DNA of 64,000 nt from Francisella persica ATCC VR-331. Lineage in GTDB: Bacteria > Pseudomonadota > Gammaproteobacteria > Francisellales > Francisellaceae. Position 1 is the first letter of the stretch, and every line of letters begins with the position of its first letter. The notes beneath the pieces were generated by a model, which saw only the letters and a program-made list of their open reading frames with translations, had not been told where the DNA came from and did no database searches. Location of the stretch: contig NZ_CP013022.1 in the NCBI RefSeq assembly GCF_001653955.1, positions 1,116,001-1,180,000 on the forward strand, given 5' to 3'. This document shows positions 41,960-50,755 of this stretch, piece after piece. The translations under genes and the position numbers were made by a program.

Positions 41960-42406
41960 AGATACTACTTCAGCGATGATCACCTTTAGGCAATATTCAG
42001 CCAAAAAATTAAATTGTGAATGCTTGTTGCCAGCAATTAGACCAACTTGAATCCTAGCTGCAACTTTATTACAAATCTCAAGGTAAATCATCAGTTACTT
42101 TTAGTTATTTATTTAGTTTTAGTATCTTGGAATAAAATGGAATTAATTCTATCTCCAAACTCAACAAATTTTGAGCCTGTAAATGGTGTCGCTATAAATA
42201 TATTTATCAATATTTTCAAACTGTAACTTATCCTGTACACTTACAAACCAATATACCACCAAACTATGCGATATAAATGTTCTTGGGGATATTTTGTACA
42301 GCTTGGCAAAGTTTATTGTAACTGCGACATCAATAGTTACAAAAGTAGTTGGTAAATCCACAACTATATATATTATTAATAATCCTGTTTTAAAAAACTT
42401 GCGCAT
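41960..42406 (-). pseudogene. Unrecognised degraded gene
   Basis: An 81-codon open piece (RKFFKTGLLIIYIVVDLPTT, then NFAKLYKISPRTFISHSLVV) is followed in other frames by ATPFTGSKFVEFGDRINSIL. Next come KVAARIQVGLIAGNKHSQFN and FLAEYCLKVIIAEVVSIF. The first part has one hydrophobic helix. I cannot assign the family, and it may belong to the same wreck as the DUF819 remnant upstream. Confidence 0.3.
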
Positions 42407-42489
42407 ATCTTTGCCATTTTTGATAGAATTATGCGCTAAAACTATAACTTTATCTTTGTTTTATATATATATTTTATAAATAAAACCAT

Positions 42490-43078
42490 TATATCCTTTA
42501 AGATAATTATTCGTCTCTGTTAAAGTCTTACACTAGTTTTGACTTTGATGGCTGTTTAGCTTCAACTCCATTTTGAAACTAATCGAGTCTGTTAAAAGTA
42601 TATAACCCATTTGGAGCAGTTAATGCCTGCTTGACAGCAACAATATTACCAGTACCACCAATCCAACTAGCTGATAATGCCGAGAAACCTTCCTAAGCAT
42701 CTGTTGATATATATTCCAATAGTTTAGATACATTATCACAAATGCGATCATAATACTTATGCTTGCACCAAAAATGTAATAAAGTAGCTTGTGTGTATAT
42801 AAGCCTAATCACCATGCATGCAGATATCATAGCGAATTAGCATCAAAAATAGCTATAATCGGTAATATTAAATTTTGTAGTTGTGATCTTGTCTGAATTA
42901 TCTCGGTCGATTTAGTATCCCAAAAACCACAAGTTGATAACAATACAATTACAAAATAAATAATCGCAATAGTTGGAAAAATATTCAAATAATTTTGACT
43001 TAGATTTATTGAAATCAATACAATTACACTACATAGCAAAAGTATGATGAAATATAAGATAGCTAAGTAGTTAATCAT
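42490..43078 (-). pseudogene. DUF819-family membrane protein remnant
   Basis: The first 83 codons are open (MINYLAILYFIILLLCSVIV, then LNIFPTIAIIYFVIVLLSTC). After frameshifts the piece GFSALSASWIGGTGNIVAVK, then QALTAPNGLYTFNRLD, matches the diagnostic ASWIGGTGNMxAxKxAL segment of DUF819 transporters. The second half of the family is absent or unreadable. The role of the family is uncertain; it is an integral membrane protein. Confidence 0.65.
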
Positions 43079-43134
43079 AGTTATAATTCTTTGGTAGAAA
43101 AAGGCAGTTATTTGATTATAATTGTATATTAATT

Positions 43135-43605
43135 TTAGTCTTTTAGAAAATTATCAATATCTGGGATTAAATCTTCTGGAATAGTTTTAGGTGCATATCT
43201 TACGACAGTTTCACCATCTTTTGATATTAAAAACTTAGTGAAATTCCATTTGATCCTTTCTGTACCAAGCACGCCTTTTGCTCTTTCTTTGAGATACTCA
43301 AATAATGGCTCAGCATCTTTACCATTTACTTTAGTTTTTTTCATAATTGGAAATGTGACATTATAGTTAGTTTCACAAAAGTTTTTAATATCTTCATCAC
43401 TACCAGGTTCTTGACCACCAAATGAATTACAAGGAAATGCAACAATCTCTAAATCTGGATATATTTTATGCAGATGTTGTAAACCACGATACTGCTTAGT
43501 AAAGCCACACTTACTTGCAACATTAACTATCAAAAGCACTTTATCTTTTGGTAGATGATATTCTGAACCATCATTCGCAGTTAACTTAAAATCATAAATA
43601 GACAT
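43135..43605 (-). CDS. Glutathione peroxidase (Cys type)
   Basis: The 156-residue protein has the peroxidatic Cys at about 33 in NVASKCGFTKQY. The second motif is AFPCNSFGGQEPGSDEDI, with the catalytic Gln of GGQEP kept and the earlier Gln of the usual CNQF changed to Ser. The Trp/Asn of IKWNFTKFLIS are also kept. It reduces hydrogen peroxide and lipid hydroperoxides, in bacteria usually with thioredoxin as donor. No signal peptide is seen. It is intact although the methionine sulfoxide reductase in this window is lost. Confidence 0.93.
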   Translation of the reverse strand: MSIYDFKLTANDGSEYHLPKDKVLLIVNVASKCGFTKQYRGLQHLHKIYPDLEIVAFPCNSFGGQEPGSDEDIKNFCETNYNVTFPIMKKTKVNGKDAEPLFEYLKERAKGVLGTERIKWNFTKFLISKDGETVVRYAPKTIPEDLIPDIDNFLKD

Positions 43606-43633
43606 GTTAATTTTACCTCTTATATACTTTTTA

Positions 43634-43983
43634 TTAAAAACTTTGATATGTTGGTTGTAAATTTTTGCTATTTAGAATATCAAAAATCTCAGCAACTAAC
43701 TTTAGAGAAACATTATACTGTATCGCAAACGATGTGCGTGGATTTGCTAGTGATTGATCTTTAATTAGATCATAATTTGGTAAATTTTGATTTTTCTCAA
43801 GCTTTAACATTTTATCTCTCAAGCCATGACGCTCAGCAATTAGTTGTATAATTTGCTCTGATCAGCATTCATAATTTTAGCCTTATGTAGCTCTATTGAA
43901 GATTTAGTGGCATTATTTTGTGCCATTGCAAATGCTGAACTATAAAAAGCAAGGCAAAGTGCCATTATAAGGTATTTTTTCAT
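43634..43983 (-). pseudogene. Exported chorismate mutase-like (AroQ) protein with one frameshift
   Basis: From ATG 43983 the frame reads MKKYLIMALCLAFYSSAFAM, a clear signal peptide, then stops at about 43840. A single-base shift near 43860 restores EQIIQLIAERHGLRDKMLKL, then EKNQNLPNYDLIKDQSLANP and NVSLKLVAEIFDILNSK to the stop at 43634. The helical pattern LIAxRxxLxxxmxxxKxxxxLPxyDxxRe is that of periplasmic AroQ chorismate mutases. Only one lesion is visible, so inactivation is recent or the base is a sequencing error. The final 62 codons are open on their own but lack a signal peptide. Confidence 0.65.
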
Positions 43984-44070
43984 ATATTCAGTTTTTAAGC
44001 TCTAGTTTAAATAATATAATGTTTTATAAAAATTTTTAAAACCCATAATAGTATAATAAATCTTACTATA

Positions 44071-44691
44071 TTGTTTAAAACAAAAAAGCTACTTTACATA
44101 TTCAAATTCGAAAATAATAACCAATATACCACTAGCTCTATCATCAAACCTAAGCTTTGGAAATTATTTAACTGGTTAATATTTTGTGCTTTTAGTATTA
44201 GTTTTAAACTCTTATCTAAATGCGCAAATATTTTTATTAGCTTTTATTTTGTGATTTTAGTTGCCTTAGCTATCAAGCTGTATCTAATGAATAAACTATC
44301 ACCATTAAACTTTACAACTTATATTGTAGTTTTTCTACTAATTTTTATCTTATGTGAATATAATCTCTTAGAGATTGTCTTATTTAAAATCATTTTAAAT
44401 AAGCAATATAAACTATCAGCATTTACTTACAACACCAGTGATTTTTATTGGTGCATTTATGCAATATTGTCTTTACTACAAAAATCCAAGTTGCTCCACA
44501 ACTGTTCTTTAGTGAAGATTTTATTCAATAGGTTGCTAACTACATTGACAAAACACCACAAAAAGCTCTTATTATTATCTTGGTGGCTTATATTTTGTAA
44601 TATTTGGCTATGTGTGTCCGTACCAGTAATTATTAATTTTATCTATGCGATGGCTAATAGGTGTAATAGCTGTAAGAATCACAGTTTATAA
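44071..44691 (+). CDS. Integral membrane protein of unknown function
   Basis: The frame opens at a TTG (44071) without a convincing ribosome binding site and runs 206 residues. It has about four hydrophobic segments (LFNWLIFCAFSISFKLL, FISFYFVILVALAIKLYL, TTYIVVFLLIFILCEYNLLE and LLLSWWLIFCNIWLCVSVPV) and no charged active-site motif. It is rich in Lys, Asn and Leu. No upstream ATG is in frame, so the original start may be lost. I do not recognise the family. Intact or slightly truncated. Confidence 0.5.
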   Translation: MFKTKKLLYIFKFENNNQYTTSSIIKPKLWKLFNWLIFCAFSISFKLLSKCANIFISFYFVILVALAIKLYLMNKLSPLNFTTYIVVFLLIFILCEYNLLEIVLFKIILNKQYKLSAFTYNTSDFYWCIYAILSLLQKSKLLHNCSLVKILFNRLLTTLTKHHKKLLLLSWWLIFCNIWLCVSVPVIINFIYAMANRCNSCKNHSL

Positions 44692-44917
44692 TAAAATCAT
44701 AGTACTTCAGCTCTAGCAAAAGATTTTAGTTTTGCTATTTTTTTGTTTGTTATTATCTTAAAATAAAAGCAGCTTTTGCAGCATTTAAATTCATAATAAC
44801 TATATTTGCAAAAGAGAGATTATTTTTAGATAAGCTTTTATATTATTAATAATATAAAGCTCGCCACTATGAGCAGTAATTGGTATCGAAAAAATCTTAT
44901 CTTTCACTGTATTTCTC

Positions 44918-46016
44918 TCCTTTTAAATTTTAAAATGACTATTGACACTTTGTTTGAGTTTGATAGCTGATTCAAGCTTGTAGCTGCTAATATGCTTTAC
45001 TGAGCTCTGCTTGGCTTCTGACTAAACCAACATTATCCCACATTAGTTGGCGTGTCTGATTTAGTTGTTGTAAATAATCACTACTTGAGTTAAATAATTC
45101 TAGTCTAAGAATGTATTATCTCACTAATACCGCCCACAACTATAGTGTGTAGCTTGGAGATACTGGGATTCCATTAAGCTGGATTGATTATTAATTATCT
45201 CATAAATTAAATGGAAATTTTTGCTACCATTGATTGTATTTAGACGTGTAGCATTAAACTAGCCTGCATATGTCTAGCTAGCAACAATATTTCTAGGATA
45301 TGATAAATCTTTTGGCTGATGAACTGACTTCATAATTCTGATACCTTTTCTAGTCTCTAGAACAGCACCACTGCCACTGATAGCTTTTGAGATCAAAAGA
45401 GATACTACATTTTGAGCAAAAAAATAAGTATGATAAAATTAAGTAAACTCTAGATTATCAAGCTGGTAACCAATATCATATGCCATAACGTCGCACTGCC
45501 ACTATCAGCTGCAGCATTAGTCACATACTTTATATAATCCTGAGGCATCACCTGAAGCGAATATTACTTTCTTAAAATAATTATTTAGTAACTTGACATT
45601 TTACTATCATAGATATACAGACCAATACTTTTGTTATCTTTTTTTATTAGCTCTATAACATTATTTTCGGCATGAAGTTATCAAGGTTCTTATATGAGCT
45701 TGTAGTAACTGCTCTACCGGCATAGTCTTATCCTCGCTTGCGAATACACTCCTTCAAGATGGGAGCACTTGAGTAATACTCTCAAAGCTTTGAAGCTTAC
45801 CACTAGCAATATATGTGTCATTAATATGATCCTCAACGCTATATCACTAAAAACTATGGCGGCAATGCCACCTTGAGCATATGCACTATAGCACAGTGAT
45901 TAATTTTTGATCATAGATAATCGCCATATCTAAATATATTACTAACTTTATAACGGCATCTATCCAATGTTAAACCACCACCTACTATAGCTACATCATG
46001 CTTTTTTTATAATCAT
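44918..46016 (-). pseudogene. nadB: L-aspartate oxidase NadB, heavily degraded
   Basis: The gene begins two bases after the nadC stop with ATG ATT ATA and a run of seven A. Removing one A restores KHDVAIVGGGLT, the FAD-binding N-terminus. Later pieces such as GAVLETRKGIRIMKSV-like sequence near 45330, and the C-terminal TRQLMWDNVGLVRSQAELSK near 45020 (the family's helical cap), confirm NadB. More than twenty stops and frameshifts are spread over the gene. NadB oxidises aspartate to iminoaspartate, which NadA condenses to quinolinate. Its loss breaks de novo NAD synthesis from aspartate despite intact nadA and nadC upstream. Confidence 0.85.
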
Positions 46017-46018
46017 AT

Positions 46019-46882
46019 CTACAACTGAATCTGCAGCGATAAATCTATTGCTTTTATATGTTTAGTAATTATCCCAACAGAAATAAAATCAACATCAGTT
46101 TTAGCAATAGCAATTATAGATTTACTGTCTATATCTCCAGAGACTTCTAATGCTACTTTGCCTCTAGCGACGCTCACGGCTGTATCAATATCTGCACTGC
46201 TAAAATTATCAAGCATTACAATATCTGCTCTAGCAGCTATCGCTTGATTTAATTCATCTAAGTTTGTAACTTCGACTTCAACAATTTTACTACTATCTGA
46301 TTTTTTTGCCTTAGCAACAGCTTTGGCAATACCACCAGCTGAGCGAATATGATTTTCTTTGATTAAATAAGCATCAAATAAACCAATACGATGATTAAAA
46401 CCACCACCACACCTAACCGCATATTTTTGTGCTAAGCGAAATCCTGGGATAGTCTTGCGTGTATCAAGTAGCTTTGTCTTATACTGAGAAATTAATTTGA
46501 CTAGTTTATTTGTCGCTGTAGCAGTAGCAGAAAGCATTTGTACAAAATTTAACATCGTTCTTTCTGCTGTTAAGATGCTTCGAGCATTACCCTTAAGTTC
46601 AAAAATTTTTGCATTAGCTGGTACTCTTTGAGCATCGTTATATAACCAAGTTATCTGTATACTTTTATCAAGCTGATTAATTACTTCATTAGCAAAATCT
46701 TGACCACATAAGATCATGTCTTCTCTAGTTATACAAAATGCTACAGTATCAACATTTTCAGCTAGCTGTGCTGTTATATCTCCAGTTGCTACATCTTCTG
46801 CTAAAGCCTCTCTAACTAACCTTGTGATAACAATATCTGAAACTCTACTAATTTGATTAGTATTTAGCATCACATCAGACAT
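46019..46882 (-). CDS. nadC: Nicotinate-nucleotide pyrophosphorylase (quinolinate phosphoribosyltransferase)
   Basis: NadC converts quinolinate and PRPP to nicotinate mononucleotide. In the 287 residues the conserved DTRKTIPGFRLAQKYAVRCG and GGFNHRIGLFDAYLIKENHI contain the active-site Arg, Lys and His cluster. VEVTNLDELNQAI and DIVMLDNFS follow, then the phosphate-binding LEVSGDID and DFISVGIITKH. It lies eight bases after nadA and two bases before the destroyed nadB, a classic nadA-nadC-nadB operon. Confidence 0.96.
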   Translation of the reverse strand: MSDVMLNTNQISRVSDIVITRLVREALAEDVATGDITAQLAENVDTVAFCITREDMILCGQDFANEVINQLDKSIQITWLYNDAQRVPANAKIFELKGNARSILTAERTMLNFVQMLSATATATNKLVKLISQYKTKLLDTRKTIPGFRLAQKYAVRCGGGFNHRIGLFDAYLIKENHIRSAGGIAKAVAKAKKSDSSKIVEVEVTNLDELNQAIAARADIVMLDNFSSADIDTAVSVARGKVALEVSGDIDSKSIIAIAKTDVDFISVGIITKHIKAIDLSLQIQL

Positions 46883-46890
46883 ACTATTTC

Positions 46891-47916
46891 CTAAAAATTT
46901 ATCATTCTATTTAATGGGGTAAGCGCCTTTTGTCGCACCTCTTTATCAATAAATATCTCATTAGTCTGATTGATTAAGCATTCTTTTAAATTTTTAAGTT
47001 GATTTAGCTTCATCCATGGACATTTCGCACATGATTGACAAGTTGCGCCACGACCAGCAGTAGGTGCTGGAATAAACTCTTTATGTGGAGATAGCTGTTT
47101 CATTTTATAGAATACACCAGTATCTGTAGCAACAATAAATTTTGCATTGTTAAGCTTTTGGCTTGCTGCTATTAATTGAGATGTTGAACCAACTACGTCA
47201 GCTCTGTTGATAATCTCTGCCGGAGATTCAGGATGTACTAAAACTGCAGCATCTTGATGCTCAAGCATTAAATCATCTAGAGCTTGAACTTTAAACTCTT
47301 CATGCACAATACAACTACCATTATATAGTACCATATCTGCACCAGTTTGCTTAGCAATCCAATCACCAAAAAATCTATCTGGCCCCCAAAGAATTTTTTT
47401 ACCTTGCTTATGCAAATAAGAACAAATATCCAAAGCATTTGAAGAAGTAACAGTCCAATCAGCTAAGGCTTTAATCTCTGCGGAAGTATTGACATATACA
47501 ACAACTTCTCTATCAGGGTAAGCTGCTAGAAATCTTTCAAATTCACCATTATTACAACTTAAATCTAATGAGCATTCAGCTTCTAAAGTTGGCATTAGTA
47601 CTTTTTTTTCAGGACTAAGAACCTTTGCAGAATCACCCATAAACCTAACACCTGCAACTACTAGAGTATCACGGTTACTTTCTAAACCAAACTTAGCCAT
47701 AGCAAGTGAATCACCGACAAATCCATCAGTTTTCTCAGCTAGTTCTTGAATTTCTGCATCAACATAATAATGTACTACTAAACAAGCATTATTCTGTTCT
47801 AATAACTCTTGAATTTCCTGCATATATTTTTGTTTTTCAGTATCTTTTATTTTCAAACTAGGTAAATTTTGTCTAGCTTGTGATATTTTATCTTTTATAA
47901 GTTTTTGATTTAACAT
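46891..47916 (-). CDS. nadA: Quinolinate synthase NadA
   Basis: NadA is the 4Fe-4S enzyme that condenses iminoaspartate with dihydroxyacetone phosphate. The 341-residue product has CLVVHYYVDAEIQELAEKTD, GFVGDSLAMAKFG and the three cluster cysteines in EAECSLDLSC, YNGSCIVHEEF and CQSCAKCPWMKLN. The last motif carries extra cysteines typical of the proteobacterial form. It is intact, but its substrate source NadB is gone, so it may be an evolutionary leftover or be fed iminoaspartate by another enzyme. Confidence 0.96.
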   Translation of the reverse strand: MLNQKLIKDKISQARQNLPSLKIKDTEKQKYMQEIQELLEQNNACLVVHYYVDAEIQELAEKTDGFVGDSLAMAKFGLESNRDTLVVAGVRFMGDSAKVLSPEKKVLMPTLEAECSLDLSCNNGEFERFLAAYPDREVVVYVNTSAEIKALADWTVTSSNALDICSYLHKQGKKILWGPDRFFGDWIAKQTGADMVLYNGSCIVHEEFKVQALDDLMLEHQDAAVLVHPESPAEIINRADVVGSTSQLIAASQKLNNAKFIVATDTGVFYKMKQLSPHKEFIPAPTAGRGATCQSCAKCPWMKLNQLKNLKECLINQTNEIFIDKEVRQKALTPLNRMINF

Positions 47917-47936
47917 CCAAATGTTCTCCTTAGCTT

Positions 47937-48509
47937 TTAATTTTGGATATTTTCTTCGAAATATTTACATAATTGCTCTAATGACTTACTAAAATCATCA
48001 TTAACCAACTGATAATCATATCTATCAGCATGAGAAACTTCTGATTGTGCTTGCTTCATACGATAATCTATAGTTTCTTTAGAATCTGTATTTCTTTTTT
48101 CTAGGCGTTTTTTTAACTCATCTAATGATGGTGGTAATATAAACATACTCTTAGCTCTATCACCATAAATAGCGCGTGTCTGTTGCGCACCTTGCCAGTC
48201 AATCTCAAGGATAATATTCTTACCAGCTACAAGCAATCTATCAATCTCAGCCTTTGATGTACCATAATAGTTTTTGAAAACTTTAGCATATTCGATAAAG
48301 CCATCTTGACTAAGCAGTTGTTCAAATTCAGCAATTGTCACAAAGTGATACTCTCTACCATTAACCTCGCCAGCACGAGGCTCTCTAGTAGTATGAGATA
48401 TTGCTACAGCGAAGTTGTCTTTGCCTACTTCAGTTGCTAAAAAAGCTTTTAATAAAGAACTTTTACCAGCACCAGATGGTGCAGAAACTATAAAGATATA
48501 ATTATTCAT
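47937..48509 (-). CDS. gmk: Guanylate kinase
   Basis: Gmk phosphorylates GMP to GDP, continuing the pathway from guaA. The 190-residue protein shows the P-loop SAPSGAGKSSLL at about 9-20. The GMP-binding block is SHTTREPRAGEVNGREYHFV, and IEYAKVFKNYYGTSKAEI and LEIDWQGAQQTR follow. The length is slightly below the usual 205. It ends 20 bases upstream of nadA on the same strand. Intact. Confidence 0.96.
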   Translation of the reverse strand: MNNYIFIVSAPSGAGKSSLLKAFLATEVGKDNFAVAISHTTREPRAGEVNGREYHFVTIAEFEQLLSQDGFIEYAKVFKNYYGTSKAEIDRLLVAGKNIILEIDWQGAQQTRAIYGDRAKSMFILPPSLDELKKRLEKRNTDSKETIDYRMKQAQSEVSHADRYDYQLVNDDFSKSLEQLCKYFEENIQN

Positions 48510-48614
48510 TTGTAAAATTATAATTAAATAGTTAATTCGATGAATTATACAACTTTAGAGTGGTAAATAAAATAATTTCCTAGAAATTAACTATTTGGAA
48601 AAAATTTAATAAGC

Positions 48615-50324
48615 TTATTGTACAGTAAGATTTAATTTTTTACCTGCAACCCAGACCTTTTTAAGGTGATTTATCACTTTTGGTGAAAGGTTAGATGGTA
48701 AATCAACTAATGTATAATCTTTTTGAATAGAGATATTACAGATATGCTTACTATCAATATTACCTTCATTAGCTATAGCTCCGACGATATTTCTAGGTTG
48801 AACATCATTATCACGACCAACATCTAACTTATAAGTAGTTAAGTCAATATTTAAAGTATGATACGGTTTTCTATCTGCTCTAGCAAAACTTCTAGCTCTA
48901 TTACCTTGCTCATTTCTACGTTCAAATCTTTCACTTTTTCTACCATCTCTAGAATTTCTATTATCACGGGATGGCTTTTCTTCTTTAGCTTGAATCTCTT
49001 TTGGGAAGAAAGTTTTCTTACCTTGCGCTAATAGCGCAAGTACAGCCAAAAGCTCATTTGAATCAAGCTCTAACTGCTCACGAATCTCAGTAATAATTTC
49101 TTTATATTTATCTAAAGATTTATTTTTATCTAATGCTGAGATTATTCTAGCTTTAAAGTGTTCTACCCTACTTTGGGCTAAATCTTTGGCACTTGGCATA
49201 AATACTTCTTGGATTGGCGAGCCTGTAAATCTCTCAAGAGTACGCAAGAATCTCATTTCTTTGAGTGGCACTAAAGAAATTGATGTACCTTCACGCCCTG
49301 CTCTACCTGTACGCCCAATTCTATGTACATAAGTATCTGTATCATTAGGCATATCATAGTTAATCACATGGCTAATACGCTCAAGATCTATACCTCTAGC
49401 TACTACATCTGTAGCAACGAGGATATCTGATTTAGCACTTCTAAATTGATCAACAATATATTCACGCTGTGATTGTTGCATATCACCATTTATAGCGGCT
49501 ACTTTGTAGCCAAGCACCTTTAAGTTATCCGCAACTTCGATAGTGCTATTTTTAGTTTTAACAAATATAATAACACCATCAGTTTCTTCTGTCTCAAGCA
49601 ATCTATCTAAAGCATCTATCTTTCTAAAGCCTTTGATAACGATAAATTTTTGTGTCACTGTGTTGGCAGTTTTTGTCTTAGCCTTTACTTGTATCTTACA
49701 AGGATTTCTTAGGTACTCTTCAATAATGTTAGCAATATCAGTTGGGATTGTTGCTGAGAAAAGTAATCTTTGGCACTGATCAGAAATATGACTTAAGACA
49801 AATCTAACATCATTAATAAAGCCCATTCTAAGCATTTCATCAGCTTCATCTAAAACTAGTGCTCTTAGGTTATCAAGCTCTAGCGTACCTTTTTCAATAT
49901 GATCCATGACACGCCCTGTAGTACCCACCACTACTTTTACCCCTCTTTTAAGTGCTCTAATTTGTGAACCATATTCTTGGCCACCATAGATACAAGCAAC
50001 ATCTAAATTTGGTACATTTTCTGCAAATGCTTCAAATTGCTCTGCAACTTGAATAGCTAACTCTCTAGTAGGAGCTAACACCAAAACTTGTGGCGATTTA
50101 TCTTTAGATTTTAAATCAATTTTATTTATCAATGGTAATGCAAATGCTGCAGTTTTACCTGTACCCGTTTGTGCTTGTCCTAGCACATCTCTACCCGATA
50201 ATATATATGGAATAGCATACTGTTGAATTGGTGTAGGATTTTCATATCCTAATTTAATAACAGTATCTACAATATCTTTACTCAGCCCAAGCTGATTAAA
50301 ATCTTTTTTAGTCTCAGAATTCAT
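48615..50324 (-). CDS. deaD: DEAD-box ATP-dependent RNA helicase DeaD/CsdA
   Basis: In the 569 residues the Q motif is NPTPIQQYAIP, motif I AQTGTGKTAAF, motif Ia PTRELAIQ and motif II DEADEML. Motif III is SATIP, motif V ATDVVARGIDLERI and motif VI HRIGRTGRAGREG. After a basic Arg/Asn-rich linker (NRNSRDGRKSERFERRNEQG) comes a DbpA-like RNA-binding domain ending KKVWVAGKKLNLTVQ. CsdA remodels RNA in ribosome assembly and mRNA decay, especially in the cold. Intact. Confidence 0.94.
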   Translation of the reverse strand: MNSETKKDFNQLGLSKDIVDTVIKLGYENPTPIQQYAIPYILSGRDVLGQAQTGTGKTAAFALPLINKIDLKSKDKSPQVLVLAPTRELAIQVAEQFEAFAENVPNLDVACIYGGQEYGSQIRALKRGVKVVVGTTGRVMDHIEKGTLELDNLRALVLDEADEMLRMGFINDVRFVLSHISDQCQRLLFSATIPTDIANIIEEYLRNPCKIQVKAKTKTANTVTQKFIVIKGFRKIDALDRLLETEETDGVIIFVKTKNSTIEVADNLKVLGYKVAAINGDMQQSQREYIVDQFRSAKSDILVATDVVARGIDLERISHVINYDMPNDTDTYVHRIGRTGRAGREGTSISLVPLKEMRFLRTLERFTGSPIQEVFMPSAKDLAQSRVEHFKARIISALDKNKSLDKYKEIITEIREQLELDSNELLAVLALLAQGKKTFFPKEIQAKEEKPSRDNRNSRDGRKSERFERRNEQGNRARSFARADRKPYHTLNIDLTTYKLDVGRDNDVQPRNIVGAIANEGNIDSKHICNISIQKDYTLVDLPSNLSPKVINHLKKVWVAGKKLNLTVQ

Positions 50325-50388
50325 TTTTGTCCGTAAAATTTTGTATGATAAACTTATTCAATTAATTTGAAAACTAGAGGAATTAAAA

Positions 50389-50667
50389 TTATCCTCTAGA
50401 TGTAATTTCTAATAGGTGGTAACCAAATTGAGTCTGTACTGGGCCATGAACTTTATGTAATTCATTGTTGAACACAACTCTATCAAACTCAGGAACCATT
50501 TTTCCTTGAGAGAAAGTCCCTAGATCACCGCCTCTAGCTCCAGATGGACACAGAGAATACTTTTTAGCTGCTTCTTCAAAAGTTATTTTACCTTCAGTTA
50601 TATCTTTTTTGATTTGTTGACATTCAGATTCTGATTGTACTAGCAAATGTCTAGCTGAAGCTTTCAT
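50389..50667 (-). CDS. ppiC: Peptidyl-prolyl cis-trans isomerase C (parvulin)
   Basis: The 92-residue cytoplasmic protein is a stand-alone rotamase like E. coli PpiC (93). It shows ASARHLLVQSESECQQIKKD, FEEAAKKYSLCPSGARGGDL, GTFSQGKMVPEFDRVVFN and the final FGYHLLEITSR. There is no signal peptide. The region between it and the sugar transporter (about 90 bases) has no gene. Confidence 0.94.
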   Translation of the reverse strand: MKASARHLLVQSESECQQIKKDITEGKITFEEAAKKYSLCPSGARGGDLGTFSQGKMVPEFDRVVFNNELHKVHGPVQTQFGYHLLEITSRG

Positions 50668-50755
50668 AACTATAGTTCCTTATTTTTTTAACTTAACTAT
50701 TACGCTATTAATGTTACATTATTTAGTAGAAATATACAACTTTTTTAAAGAGTGG

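Noticed and set aside
42161-42406. 81-codon minus-strand frame as an intact membrane protein gene
   Set aside because: Protein-like sequence continues in other frames after its stop, so it is a fragment of a larger dead gene rather than a complete gene.
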